The notes beneath the pieces were generated by a model. That model searched no databases. It saw nothing but the letters and a program-made list of their open reading frames with translations, and was not told where the DNA came from. From positions 62,001-126,000 of the forward strand of contig NZ_CAJXTC010000013.1 in the NCBI RefSeq assembly GCF_913060805.1: a stretch of DNA of 64,000 bases, read 5' to 3'. The stretch comes from an uncultured Draconibacterium sp. (GTDB lineage Bacteria; Bacteroidota; Bacteroidia; Bacteroidales; Prolixibacteraceae). Both the position numbers and the translations under genes were made by a program. Shown here piece by piece: positions 27,050 to 35,651 of this stretch (position 1 is its first letter; the number at the start of each line of letters is the position of its first letter).

Positions 27050-27622
27050 TTAATCTTTTAAAATAACAACCTCGTCAAGCGGTCGTTTCGGCACATGATG
27101 CACGCCATTTTCATCGCGCCAGTATTTTATGTTACCATCTTTGGCCTCATCAATTACTACTTCTTCCGCCGGTTTTCCCAACGCAATTATATATAGTAAC
27201 TCCAGCTTCTCGTCCAATCCCAGCAATTTGGCAACTTTGGCTTTATTTACCGAACCTATCATACAACCGCCAAAACCATCTTCGGCAGCGCCCAGCAAAA
27301 TACTTTGCATGGCAATTCCGTCGTCGCAATAATGATTGTCGGCAATATTATGGTCTTTAATAACTGCAACATAGGCTACCGGTCGTTCACCTTCAGCCGG
27401 CCCCTTCCAGTTCGATAAATACCCGGCCCATCCCAACAACGGAAATATCTTTACACACCTTTCGGGTTGGGTAACAATGGCGTATTTTAAAGGCTGCGCA
27501 TTTCGTCCACTGGCCGAAAGCCGTGCTAAATCTATCCACTTGGTAATTTGTTCTGAAGAAATTTTTACCGCCTCATCAAACCGGCGATAACTGCGATTAC
27601 GGGTTATAAGTTCTTTGATCAT
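27050..27622 (-). CDS. Nitroreductase-family FMN protein
   Basis: Soluble FMN-dependent NAD(P)H oxidoreductase of 190 residues. It starts with the classic RNRSYRRFDE motif (FMN phosphate binding, residues 8-17) and continues with LARLSASGRNAQPLKYAIVT (about 33-52) and GIAMQSILLGAAEDGFGGCMIGS (about 105-127). It ends with RPLDEVVI. Members reduce nitroaromatics, quinones or flavins; the native substrate is not predictable. It is a single gene, convergent with proline dehydrogenase. Confidence 0.88.
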   Translation of the reverse strand: MIKELITRNRSYRRFDEAVKISSEQITKWIDLARLSASGRNAQPLKYAIVTQPERCVKIFPLLGWAGYLSNWKGPAEGERPVAYVAVIKDHNIADNHYCDDGIAMQSILLGAAEDGFGGCMIGSVNKAKVAKLLGLDEKLELLYIIALGKPAEEVVIDEAKDGNIKYWRDENGVHHVPKRPLDEVVILKD

Positions 27623-27858
27623 GATTTTTCAGTTTCTTACTGAAGTAAAATTAAAAGAAAAAAGGATAGAACCTGAGGCTAAAAAAGAATTGCTGACCAA
27701 ACTTAACCACTAGAAAAAATAACCTCACTCTACCCTTTTGTTCAAAAACGTAATTTGCGGGCAACTATTGCACCCGATAACTTTAATTAATGTTAAATAA
27801 AGAATAGCGATTTTAGTAAGCACTTCAAATTCAATAGGGTAATTACAATTATTATTAC

Positions 27859-27880
27859 TAGATTTGTGGAACAGAACAGA
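27859..27880 (+). promoter_or_regulatory. xylR promoter -7 box with adjacent candidate XylR operator
   Basis: TAGATTTG (27859-27866) matches the TAnnTTTG box. Three bases later lies GAACAGAACAGA (27869-27880), a 12-mer repeated exactly in front of xylB at 28966-28977. The site also contains AGAAC (27874-27878) facing GTTCT (27886-27890). Autoregulation by the GntR protein is inferred. Confidence 0.5.
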
Positions 27881-27906
27881 ATAGGGTTCTGAAATTTAAC
27901 CAAACT

Positions 27907-28896
27907 ATGAACATAAAATTCACCATCGAGAAGAACTCTAACGTTCTGAAATTCCAGCAATTAGTTGACGCCATCCTCGATTCCATCAGCCGAAATGAGT
28001 TAAAAGAAGGCGATATGCTTCCTTCGGTAAATCAGATTATGAAGGATTGCAAACTATCGAGAGATACGGTTTTTAAAGCTTATGCTGAGCTAAAAAAACG
28101 TGGTGTGGTTGAATCGGTTCCTAACCGCGGTTATTTTGTTACCCGAAAAATTACCAAGATATTTTTGTTCCTCGACACGTTTAAGGCCTACAAAGAAGTG
28201 CTTTATCATTCTATTCTGAATCACTTGCCGAAAAACATAAGTGTCGATCTTCATTTTCACCACTACAACATCGACCTTTTTGATAAGATTATTACCGAAA
28301 GCGTAGGGCGCTACACCAAATATATCGTAATGAATTTCGACCATAATAAGGTGAAAAAGATTATTGATAAGATTCCGGAAGAACAACTACTTATTATCGA
28401 CTGGAAAATTAACGCAGAAGGGAAATCGAGCGTTTATCAGAATTTTGGAGAAGCTGTTTACAATTGCCTCGACGAAAATATAAGCGCCATTTCGAAATAC
28501 AAACGTTTTACACTGTTTTATCCTGAATTTACCTATCACCCGCGCGAGGTTGTGGATAATTTTGAACGCTTAGGTAAAAAATATAATTTGAACCACCGGG
28601 TAATAACCACCTTCGATGAATTTGATTTGCAGGAAGGCGACCTCTATTTTCTGGTGAGCGACCGCACGCTGGCAAGTTTTCTTGATCAGTGTGCAGAAAA
28701 AGGATTTGAGCCCGGACGGGAAGTCGGCGTGATATCGTATAACGAGACCCCGATGAAAAAATACGTTAAGGAAGGCATAACAGTAATATCAACCGATTTT
28801 ATGCTGATGGGGCAAAAAGCAGCCGAGTTTATTTTGAAAGGAAAGCCTATAAATGTTGAGGTTCCAACCACTTTAAAACTCCGGTCGTCGCTATAA
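27907..28896 (+). CDS. GntR-family transcriptional regulator with sugar-binding domain, likely xylose regulator
   Basis: DNA-binding regulator of 329 residues. The winged-helix GntR domain occupies about 8-78 (ISRNELKEGDMLPSVNQIMK, DCKLSRDTVFKAYAELKKRG, VVESVPNRGYFV). The rest (about 85-329) is a LacI/periplasmic-binding-protein-like ligand domain ending with GITVISTDFMLMGQKAAEFI and PTTLKLRSSL, as in AraR-type GntR proteins of Bacteroidota. It lies 114 bases upstream of xylB and xylA. A 12-mer shared by its own promoter and the xylB promoter is a candidate operator. Ligand D-xylose (or xylulose) is inferred from context. Confidence 0.88.
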   Translation: MNIKFTIEKNSNVLKFQQLVDAILDSISRNELKEGDMLPSVNQIMKDCKLSRDTVFKAYAELKKRGVVESVPNRGYFVTRKITKIFLFLDTFKAYKEVLYHSILNHLPKNISVDLHFHHYNIDLFDKIITESVGRYTKYIVMNFDHNKVKKIIDKIPEEQLLIIDWKINAEGKSSVYQNFGEAVYNCLDENISAISKYKRFTLFYPEFTYHPREVVDNFERLGKKYNLNHRVITTFDEFDLQEGDLYFLVSDRTLASFLDQCAEKGFEPGREVGVISYNETPMKKYVKEGITVISTDFMLMGQKAAEFILKGKPINVEVPTTLKLRSSL

Positions 28897-28923
28897 ACAT
28901 GTTTTATAACACTTTTTTTAGAG

Positions 28924-28977
28924 TTTGAGATAATACAAAATACATTTATTTTTGCAACCATATCAGAACAGAACAGA
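28924..28977 (+). promoter_or_regulatory. xylBA promoter and candidate XylR operator
   Basis: TTTG (28924-28927), exactly 19 bases, then TATTTTTG (28947-28954): a full match to the Bacteroidota TTTG-N19-TAnnTTTG promoter. GAACAGAACAGA (28966-28977) follows 11 bases later, in the initially transcribed region where a bound repressor would block the polymerase. The ATG of xylB is at 29011. Confidence 0.7.
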
Positions 28978-29010
28978 TTAAAAACTAAATAAATAAAATC
29001 ACTTATAATC

Positions 29011-30495
29011 ATGCACTTATTAGGACTCGACATCGGAAGCTCTTCAGTTAAGGTTTCTTTGGTAGAAGCCAACAGCGGAAACGTAGTGGCTTCATCGTTT
29101 TACCCAAAACAGGAAATGAAAATCACCGCTCACAAAGCAGGATGGGCAGAACAGGCGCCTGAGCTTTGGTGGGAAAACCTGAAATTAGCGCTTGCCGAAG
29201 TTCTTTTGACTTCGAATGTTGATAAAGAAAGTATCGAGTCGATCGGTATTTCGTACCAAATGCATGGTTTGGTAATGGTGGATAAAAATCAGGAAGTTCT
29301 GCGCCCGTCGATTATTTGGTGCGACAGCCGCGCTGCTGTTTATGGCGACAAGGCTTTCGACGAAATTGGCGGCCAGCGTTGTTTAACCAACCTGTTGAAC
29401 TCGCCGGGTAACTTTACCGCATCGAAACTAAAATGGGTAAAGGAAAACGAGCCGGAAACATTTGCGAAGGTGGATAAAATTATGCTTCCGGGCGATTACA
29501 TTGCCATGAAACTTACCGGCGAAGCACAAACAACAATCAGCGGTCTTTCTGAAGGCATTATGTGGAATTTCAAGGAAAACGACCTGGCTAAAATGTTGTT
29601 CGACAACTACGGTTTTTCATCCGATATCATTCCTGAGATTGTACCAACATTTGCTCCGTCGGGACAGGTAAGCGCCAAAACGGCTGTGGAATTGGGTCTG
29701 TCAACAAAAACAAAAGTGAGTTACCGTGCCGGCGACCAGCCCAACAACGCCTTGTCGTTAAATGTGTTGAATCCGGGAGAAATTGCAACTACTGCCGGAA
29801 CTTCGGGAGTGGTTTACGGTGTAAGCAACGAAATTAAATACGATCCGCAATCGCGTGTAAACACTTTTGCGCACGTTAATCATACTCCGGAAGATCCACG
29901 ATTGGGTGTTCTGTTGTGTATTAACGGAACAGGAATTTTAAATGCATGGTTGAAACGAATGGTAGCCGAAGATCTTTCGTATGAGGCAATGAATGACCTC
30001 GCTTCGAAAGTGGCAATCGGATCTGATGGCATCTCTATCCTACCCTTCGGAAACGGCGCCGAGCGTGTTCTTCAGAACAAAAATATCGGTTCACTTTTCT
30101 CGGGTATCAACTTTAACATTCACGGAAAAGGACATTTGTTGCGTGCCGCACAGGAAGGAATTGTTTTCTCGTTTAAATATGGAATGAATATCATGAAAAA
30201 TATTGGCATCGATGCATCGGTAATTAAAGCCGGTAAAGCAAACATGTTCCTCAGCCCTATTTTCAGAGAAACACTGGCCGGAATTTCGGGTGCAACTATT
30301 GAGCTGTACAATACCGACGGATCGGTTGGTGCTGCGCGCGGTGCCGGTGTTGGATCGGGTTATTATAAATCGTTTAACGAAGCTTTCTCGAATCTTAAAA
30401 AGCTGGATGTAATTGAGCCTGACACACAAAAAATTGCGGCCTACCAGGAAGCTTACGAAAGCTGGAAATCGGAACTAGAAAAAGCAATAAAATAG
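29011..30495 (+). CDS. xylB: Xylulokinase
   Basis: Cytoplasmic FGGY kinase that phosphorylates D-xylulose to xylulose 5-phosphate. The 494 residues begin with the sugar-kinase motif LLGLDIGSSSVKVSLV (phosphate 1 loop) and include GISYQMHGLVMVDK, IIWCDSRA and the FGGY signature regions: AGDQPNNALSLNVL (about 241-254) and the ATP-binding GRAAQEGIVFSFKYGMN-like stretch with HLLRAAQEGI (about 373-382). GTAGTSGVVYG is the adenosine-loop region. Length is normal. The gene is 64 bases upstream of xylA. Confidence 0.95.
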   Translation: MHLLGLDIGSSSVKVSLVEANSGNVVASSFYPKQEMKITAHKAGWAEQAPELWWENLKLALAEVLLTSNVDKESIESIGISYQMHGLVMVDKNQEVLRPSIIWCDSRAAVYGDKAFDEIGGQRCLTNLLNSPGNFTASKLKWVKENEPETFAKVDKIMLPGDYIAMKLTGEAQTTISGLSEGIMWNFKENDLAKMLFDNYGFSSDIIPEIVPTFAPSGQVSAKTAVELGLSTKTKVSYRAGDQPNNALSLNVLNPGEIATTAGTSGVVYGVSNEIKYDPQSRVNTFAHVNHTPEDPRLGVLLCINGTGILNAWLKRMVAEDLSYEAMNDLASKVAIGSDGISILPFGNGAERVLQNKNIGSLFSGINFNIHGKGHLLRAAQEGIVFSFKYGMNIMKNIGIDASVIKAGKANMFLSPIFRETLAGISGATIELYNTDGSVGAARGAGVGSGYYKSFNEAFSNLKKLDVIEPDTQKIAAYQEAYESWKSELEKAIK

Positions 30496-30559
30496 CACGT
30501 AACTCAAGCTAAAAAGAGAGATAAATACAGATAAAATAACAATTCATAAAATTACTAAA

Positions 30560-31885
30560 ATGGAAGTTTTAAAAGGAAACAAAGAGTATTTTAAAGGAAT
30601 CGATCAAATTAAATTCGAAGGTCCTGATTCAAAAAATCCAATGGCGTTTAAATGGTACGACGAGAACAGAGTTGTTGCCGGAAAAACAATGAAAGAACAC
30701 CTGCGTTTTGCAGTGGCTTACTGGCATACTTTCTGTGCAACCGGTGACGATCCGTTTGGAGCAGGAACGCAAATTTTCCCATGGCACGGTGCTGCCGACC
30801 CGATTGATGCGGCGAAAGAAAAAATGGATGCAGCTTTCGAATTCATCACAAAATTAGGTGCTCCTTTCTACTGTTTCCACGATGTTGACGTTGTTGGCGG
30901 TGGATCAGTTTTCGAAATTGAAAAGAAACTGGCCAAAATGGTGGAATACGCCAAAGAAAAACAAGCTGCCTCAGGCGTGAAACTGCTTTGGGGAACAGCC
31001 AACGTTTTCAGCGATCCACGTTACATGAACGGTGCATCAACCAACCCTGATTTTAACGTAGTTGCCAATGCAGCTGTTCAGGTAAAAAATGCTATCGATG
31101 CAACAATTGCACTGGGCGGAACCGGATACACTTTCTGGGGAGGACGCGAAGGTTATATGAGCCTGCACAACACCGATACAAAACGCGAATTGGATCACCT
31201 GGGAGAATTCCTTCGTATGGCACGCGATTACGGTCGCAAACAAGGTTTTACCGGTTCTTTCTTTATCGAACCAAAACCAATGGAGCCAACAAAACACCAG
31301 TACGATTATGATGCGCAAACTGTTATCGGTTTCCTTAGAGCGAATGGTTTGGAAAAAGATTTTACATTGAATATTGAAGTAAACCACGCTACACTTGCAG
31401 GTCATACTTTTGCTCACGACCTGAGAATGTCGACTGATGCAGGTCTACTTGGATCTATTGATGCCAACAAAGGTGACTACCAAAACGGATGGGATACTGA
31501 CGAATTCCCAACCAACATTTACGAAGTTACTGAAGCAATGTTGGAGATTCTTCCTGCAGGAGGTTTTACATATGGTGGTATTAACTTCGATGCTAAAACA
31601 CGTCGTAACTCAACCGATTTGGAAGATATTTTCATCTCACACATTGGTGGTATGGACGTTTTTGCACGTGCCCTTGTAATTGCAGATAAAATTCTGAACG
31701 ACTCGCAATATTGCGCTATGCGTGCTGCACGTTATGCTTCGTTCGACGAAGGTAAAGGTGCCGAATTTGAAAGCGGTAAATTAACCATTGAAGATATGTA
31801 CGCTATTGCAAAAGAAGTTGGCGAGCCTGCTCAGATCAGCGGAAAGCAAGAGATGATCGAACAATTGATCAACTGGTACTTATAA
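30560..31885 (+). CDS. xylA: Xylose isomerase
   Basis: Metal-dependent TIM-barrel isomerase converting D-xylose to D-xylulose. The 441 residues have the group II length and motifs: FPWHGAADP (about 73-81), catalytic histidine in CFHDVD (H107, D110), the signature [12 protein letters not shown] with the metal ligands further on in [32 protein letters not shown] (about 273-286), and [20 protein letters not shown]. It follows xylB in the same operon. Such Bacteroidota-type enzymes are close to those of anaerobic rumen organisms. Confidence 0.97.
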   Translation: MEVLKGNKEYFKGIDQIKFEGPDSKNPMAFKWYDENRVVAGKTMKEHLRFAVAYWHTFCATGDDPFGAGTQIFPWHGAADPIDAAKEKMDAAFEFITKLGAPFYCFHDVDVVGGGSVFEIEKKLAKMVEYAKEKQAASGVKLLWGTANVFSDPRYMNGASTNPDFNVVANAAVQVKNAIDATIALGGTGYTFWGGREGYMSLHNTDTKRELDHLGEFLRMARDYGRKQGFTGSFFIEPKPMEPTKHQYDYDAQTVIGFLRANGLEKDFTLNIEVNHATLAGHTFAHDLRMSTDAGLLGSIDANKGDYQNGWDTDEFPTNIYEVTEAMLEILPAGGFTYGGINFDAKTRRNSTDLEDIFISHIGGMDVFARALVIADKILNDSQYCAMRAARYASFDEGKGAEFESGKLTIEDMYAIAKEVGEPAQISGKQEMIEQLINWYL

Positions 31886-31907
31886 TCACTGTTTTTCAAT
31901 AAAACTT

Positions 31908-32069
31908 AGAGACTGTTTTGATTTTATTTTTAAGAAATATTATGAAGGATTTTTTGCATATACAAAGTAAAATTGACACGAATAGCCATAGCTATTTAAG
32001 GAAATTTTACTGCCGGATATGCGAAAAAGACGAATAATAGAATTAATGAATAAATTCAAAACAGTCTCT
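31908..32069. repeat. 162-bp imperfect palindrome between xylA and xylE
   Basis: The outer arms AGAGACTGTTTTGA (31908-31921) and TCAAAACAGTCTCT (32056-32069) are perfectly complementary. Inner complementary pieces include AGTAAAATT/AATTTTACT (31966-31974 and 32003-32011) and GCATAT/ATATGC. The exact centre of symmetry is TAGCCATAGCTA (31983-31994). It could be a large RNA hairpin or a small non-autonomous repeat. A second palindrome with the same centre lies at 44809-44922. Confidence 0.7.
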
Positions 32070-32073
32070 TACA

Positions 32074-32110
32074 ATAGTCCCGATTCATTATATTTGAAAC
32101 GGGACTATTT
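32074..32110 (+). terminator. Hairpin between xylA and xylE, terminator or operator
   Basis: AATAGTCCCG (from 32073) pairs with CGGGACTATT, and the inner TTC/GAA extends the stem around a 9-base loop; TTTCCTATTTA follows. The loop contains TATATTTG (32089-32096), a perfect TAnnTTTG box. It may therefore be the terminator of xylBA, or a structured promoter region of the transporter gene; the two readings cannot be separated here. Confidence 0.5.
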
Positions 32111-32139
32111 CCTATTTATAAACCAATGAAAAACCACTT

Positions 32140-33516
32140 ATGAAGAACAATAGCTTTTATATTTTTTCGATAACCATTGTGGCAACCCTCGGAGGCCTGC
32201 TTTTTGGTTACGATACTGCAGTAATTTCCGGTGCCGAAAAATCGGTGCAGGCTTTTCTTATCGACAGCCAGGGACTAAGTACTTTAATTCATGGCTTAAC
32301 CATTTCAAGTGCCTTAATTGGCTGTATTATTGGTGGAGGAATATCGGGTATTTTTGCCTTAAAAATTGGCCGTAGAAAATCGCTGATGATCGCTGCGCTG
32401 CTTTTCTTTATTTCAGCGCTGGGTTCGGGATATCCCGAATTTCTATTCTTCGAAAAAGGCCAGGCCACCATGGGATTGTTATACATGTTTAATGTTTACC
32501 GCATAATTGGTGGAATTGGCGTTGGTATGGCATCGGCTATCGTTCCGATGTACATTGGTGAAATTGCCCCGGAACATATTCGCGGACGGTTAGTTTCGAT
32601 AAATCAGTTTGCTATCATCTTCGGAATGTTGGTGGTGTACTTTGTTAACTGGGGAATTGCGAATGGTCAAAGTTTGGAATGGATCAACGAAATCGGTTGG
32701 AGAAGAATGTTCTTGTCAGAATCGATCCCTGCCGGATTATTTGGCATTTTATTGTTTTTTGTTCCAGAAACACCACGCTACCTTACCTTGAAACAAAAAG
32801 ATAGCGAAGCCCTTGTTATTCTTGAAAAAATTAATGGAAAAAGCAGGGCAAAAGAAATTCTTAACGATATTAAAGCCACAGTTGAAAGTCATTCAGGCAA
32901 ATTATGGTCGTACGGAAAACTGGTGATTATTATTGGTATTCTGCTTTCTGTATTTCAGCAATTTGTTGGAATTAATGTGGCGTTATATTATGCACCACGC
33001 ATTTTCGAAAGTATGGGAGCAGCCAAAGACGCATCGATGTTGCAAACCATTGTAATGGGATTGGTGAACGTTATTTTTACCGTTGTAGCCATATTAACGG
33101 TTGACAAATGGGGACGTAAACCGCTGTTAATGGTTGGCTCAATCGGTATGGCAGTTGGAATGTTTGCCATTGCAGGCTTAGCCTTTTTTGAAATAATTGG
33201 AACCAGCACACTGGTATTCATTATTGTTTATACGGCTTCATTTATGATGTCGTGGGGACCGATTTGCTGGGTTCTGATCTCTGAAATCTTCCCGAATAAA
33301 ATTCGTGGTCGTGCAGTTGCAATTGCCGTTGTTGCGCAGTGGGCAGCTAACTACTTCATTTCATCAACCTACCCGGCCATGATGGAATTTAGCGGCGCTG
33401 TAACTTATGGATTCTATGGATTAATGAGTTTACTGTCATTCTTCTTTGTATGGAAGATGGTGCCCGAAACAAAAGGAAAAACTTTAGAGGAGATGGAAAG
33501 TCTCTGGAAAAAATAG
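32140..33516 (+). CDS. xylE: MFS sugar porter, likely D-xylose/H+ symporter
   Basis: Inner-membrane 12-helix sugar/proton symporter of 458 residues. Family signatures: GGLLFGYDTAVISGAE in helix 1, the G-R-R-K loop (LKIGRRKSL), EIAPEHIRGRLVSINQ (about 138-153), VPETPRYL (about 206-213), QQFVGINVALYYAPRIFE in helix 7, DKWGRKPLL, and the final VPETKGKTLEEME. These match XylE/GLUT-type transporters. It is 254 bases downstream of xylA, separated by a long palindrome and a hairpin. A five-codon frame (32126-32143) ends in the ATGA that overlaps its start codon. Xylose as substrate is inferred from the operon. Confidence 0.92.
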   Translation: MKNNSFYIFSITIVATLGGLLFGYDTAVISGAEKSVQAFLIDSQGLSTLIHGLTISSALIGCIIGGGISGIFALKIGRRKSLMIAALLFFISALGSGYPEFLFFEKGQATMGLLYMFNVYRIIGGIGVGMASAIVPMYIGEIAPEHIRGRLVSINQFAIIFGMLVVYFVNWGIANGQSLEWINEIGWRRMFLSESIPAGLFGILLFFVPETPRYLTLKQKDSEALVILEKINGKSRAKEILNDIKATVESHSGKLWSYGKLVIIIGILLSVFQQFVGINVALYYAPRIFESMGAAKDASMLQTIVMGLVNVIFTVVAILTVDKWGRKPLLMVGSIGMAVGMFAIAGLAFFEIIGTSTLVFIIVYTASFMMSWGPICWVLISEIFPNKIRGRAVAIAVVAQWAANYFISSTYPAMMEFSGAVTYGFYGLMSLLSFFFVWKMVPETKGKTLEEMESLWKK

Positions 33517-33542
33517 TTTTTAGTTGAAACGATTTAGATGAT

Positions 33543-33573
33543 AATGAGGGTCTCACTCGGAGTGAGGCCCTCA
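33543..33573. terminator. Bidirectional stem-loop between xylE and the small regulator gene
   Basis: ATGAGGGTCTCACT and AGTGAGGCCCTCAT form a 14-bp stem with one mismatch around a CGG loop. It is the only barrier between the convergent genes xylE and the 57-residue gene at 33584; the following T-run is weak on both strands. Confidence 0.6.
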
Positions 33574-33583
33574 TTTGTAAAAA

Positions 33584-33757
33584 CTATTTTGGCTCCCAAA
33601 AGCATCGCTTTGGTGACACAATTTTCTCTTCGGCCTTCAGCACTTTCATTGCTTTATCTACTTCTTTCTTGTCCAATCCGGAAGCTTCGGCAATTTCTCC
33701 GGCCTTCATTGGTTTTCCGGCAGCCTGCATGGCCGCCAAAACTTTTTCGGCACTCAT
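33584..33757 (-). CDS. Small winged-helix-like protein in operon with superoxide dismutase
   Basis: 57-residue protein starting [20 protein letters not shown] and ending [10 protein letters not shown]. It looks like a minimal winged helix-turn-helix: helix 1 ([10 protein letters not shown]), helix 2 ([10 protein letters not shown]), recognition helix ([15 protein letters not shown]), then a short wing ([13 protein letters not shown]). One cysteine (C52) is present near the C-terminus. Its ATG is 9 bases after the superoxide dismutase stop, so it is cotranscribed. It may be a small regulator or DNA/RNA-binding accessory of the oxidative-stress unit (inference). Short proteins of this kind are easily missed by gene callers. 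Confidence 0.75.
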   Translation of the reverse strand: MSAEKVLAAMQAAGKPMKAGEIAEASGLDKKEVDKAMKVLKAEEKIVSPKRCFWEPK

Positions 33758-33766
33758 TTTCTACTG

Positions 33767-34345
33767 TTAAGCAAAACGTTCTGAAACAACTTTCCAGTCT
33801 ACAATGTTCCAAAAATCGGCAACATAAGCAGGACGTGCATTTTGCTTATCCAGGTAATATGCATGCTCCCAAACATCGCAGGTTAGCAATGGTTTTTTAC
33901 CATCGCGCAATGGGTTTCCGGCATTACTTGTCTGAACGATTTCCAACTCCCCTTTTTCATCAACTACCAACCATGCCCAGCCCGAGCCAAACAAAGTGGC
34001 AGCTGCTTTCAAGAACGCCTCTTTAAAAGCATCGAACGAACCGAATTTAGCATCGATAGCTGCTTTTAATTCATCTTTTGGTTCTTTACAACCATCAGGA
34101 CTGAATTGCATAAAATAGAACGTGTGGTTCCACACCTGAGCTCCGTTATTAAAAATACCACCTTCGGCCTTTTTAATAATGTCTTCCAGACTTGCGTTTT
34201 CAAACTCAGTTCCTTCAATCAGGTTATTTACGTTATTCACATAAGCCTGGTGGTGTTTTCCGTAGTGGAACTCGATTGTTTTTTCACTTATTACTGGTTC
34301 CAATGCATTCTTTGCATATGGAAGTTTTGGTAAACTAAATGCCAT
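33767..34345 (-). CDS. sodB: Superoxide dismutase, Fe-type
   Basis: Disproportionates superoxide in the cytoplasm. The 192-residue protein has all four metal ligands: H27 (EFHYGKHH), H74 (QVWNHTFYF), D157 and H161 (CDVWEHAYY). The second-sphere glutamine is Q70, just before VWNH, and residue 142 in SNAGNPL is alanine. That is the Fe-SOD arrangement. It heads a two-gene unit with the small winged-helix-like protein. A second, Mn-like dismutase is encoded at 38356-38955, only 4 kb away. Confidence 0.95.
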   Translation of the reverse strand: MAFSLPKLPYAKNALEPVISEKTIEFHYGKHHQAYVNNVNNLIEGTEFENASLEDIIKKAEGGIFNNGAQVWNHTFYFMQFSPDGCKEPKDELKAAIDAKFGSFDAFKEAFLKAAATLFGSGWAWLVVDEKGELEIVQTSNAGNPLRDGKKPLLTCDVWEHAYYLDKQNARPAYVADFWNIVDWKVVSERFA

Positions 34346-34596
34346 AATTCTTCTTGTTTAAAGATTATTAATTTGATTTTTTGTTTTCTAAAGGTACAAC
34401 GTTTTTGGGGCAAAAAGGATTAGTTGTTGGGTTAATTTGGAAGGAGTTTAAATAAATACTATTTTCAGGAGAGTTATGGGTTTATTGCTAGTTTAGCAAT
34501 CGAAACAACACAGATTAAACACTAGCACCGACAAGCTAAATTAAATACTCATCAAGTAGTAAAAGAAAGTAAAGATAATAGTAACCATTAATACAA

Positions 34597-35568
34597 ATGG
34601 CAACCAAAATGTCCTTCAATAAAACCATCGCAGTTGTTATTCCCTGCTATAAAGTAAAAAAACATATTCTTAAAGTTATAGATAAGCTTCCTGAATACAT
34701 TGATTTTATCATAGTAATTGATGATAAGTGTCCAGAAGAAACTGGTAAATTTGTTGAAAAGGAATGCTCTGACAGTAGAGTAAAAATTGTTTATAACAAA
34801 GTGAACATGGGAGTGGGAGGAGCAACAAAAAACGGTTATAGAAGTGCCCATGACCTTGGTGCGGATATTATAATAAAAATTGATGGTGACGATCAAATGG
34901 ATACAACCAACATTCCTAAATTAATCAAACCAATTCAAGAAAACAAAGCAGATTATACTAAAGGTAACAGGTTTTTCTATTTATCTGAACTAAAATCAAT
35001 GCCCAGCATCAGACTGTTTGGAAACAGTATACTTTCGATGATTAATAAAGGTGTTAGAGGATATTGGAGTATTACTGATCCAACAAATGGTTTCACAGCT
35101 TTAAATAGTAAAGTACTCATATATATTTCGCTTGATAAAATCGAGAACAGGTATTTTTTTGAAAGCGATATGTTATTTCGTCTGGCAACCTGTCGTGCTG
35201 TGGTTCAAGATATCCCAATGCACGCTAAGTACGGTGATGAAGTGAGTAATTTAAGCATCTGGAAAACAGCTATAGCCTTTCCTCTGAAATACCTTCCCCG
35301 ATTTTTTAAAAGACTTTTTTACACTTATGTTTTGCGTGACTTTAATATTGGAACACTTCACTTAATTTTTGGTACTATTTTTTTAATATTCGGAGTTATT
35401 TTTGGAAGTATTGTTTGGATTAAGAGCATACAAACAGGTGTAGCCGCCTCAACAGGTACTATCATGATTTGTGTTCTGCCCGTAATACTAGGCTTTCAAA
35501 TGCTTTTATCATTTATTTCTCATGATATGCATAATCAGCCTAAAGTCCCACTAAATCAACTCGACTAG
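34597..35568 (+). CDS. Family 2 glycosyltransferase with C-terminal membrane helices (polyprenyl-phosphate sugar synthase type)
   Basis: 323-residue enzyme of the dolichyl-phosphate-mannose synthase type, which loads a sugar on a polyprenyl phosphate. It shows TIAVVIPCYKVKKHILKVID (about 9-28), NMGVGGATKNGYRSAHDLGA (about 70-89), the DxD motif KIDGDDQMD (about 94-102), the acceptor loop TDPTNGFTALN (about 160-170) and FESDMLFRL. Two membrane helices lie at about 250-272 and 285-308. The gene and its downstream neighbour are clearly richer in A+T than the genes around them. The downstream GT-C protein would use the lipid-linked sugar (inference). Confidence 0.87.
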   Translation: MATKMSFNKTIAVVIPCYKVKKHILKVIDKLPEYIDFIIVIDDKCPEETGKFVEKECSDSRVKIVYNKVNMGVGGATKNGYRSAHDLGADIIIKIDGDDQMDTTNIPKLIKPIQENKADYTKGNRFFYLSELKSMPSIRLFGNSILSMINKGVRGYWSITDPTNGFTALNSKVLIYISLDKIENRYFFESDMLFRLATCRAVVQDIPMHAKYGDEVSNLSIWKTAIAFPLKYLPRFFKRLFYTYVLRDFNIGTLHLIFGTIFLIFGVIFGSIVWIKSIQTGVAASTGTIMICVLPVILGFQMLLSFISHDMHNQPKVPLNQLD

Positions 35569-35651
35569 TAAATAATACAATCAAAAAATACAAATTCGTT
35601 ATTGCAATCATCTATTTTCAAGCCTGATTTTATAATTTAAAGCACCACACT

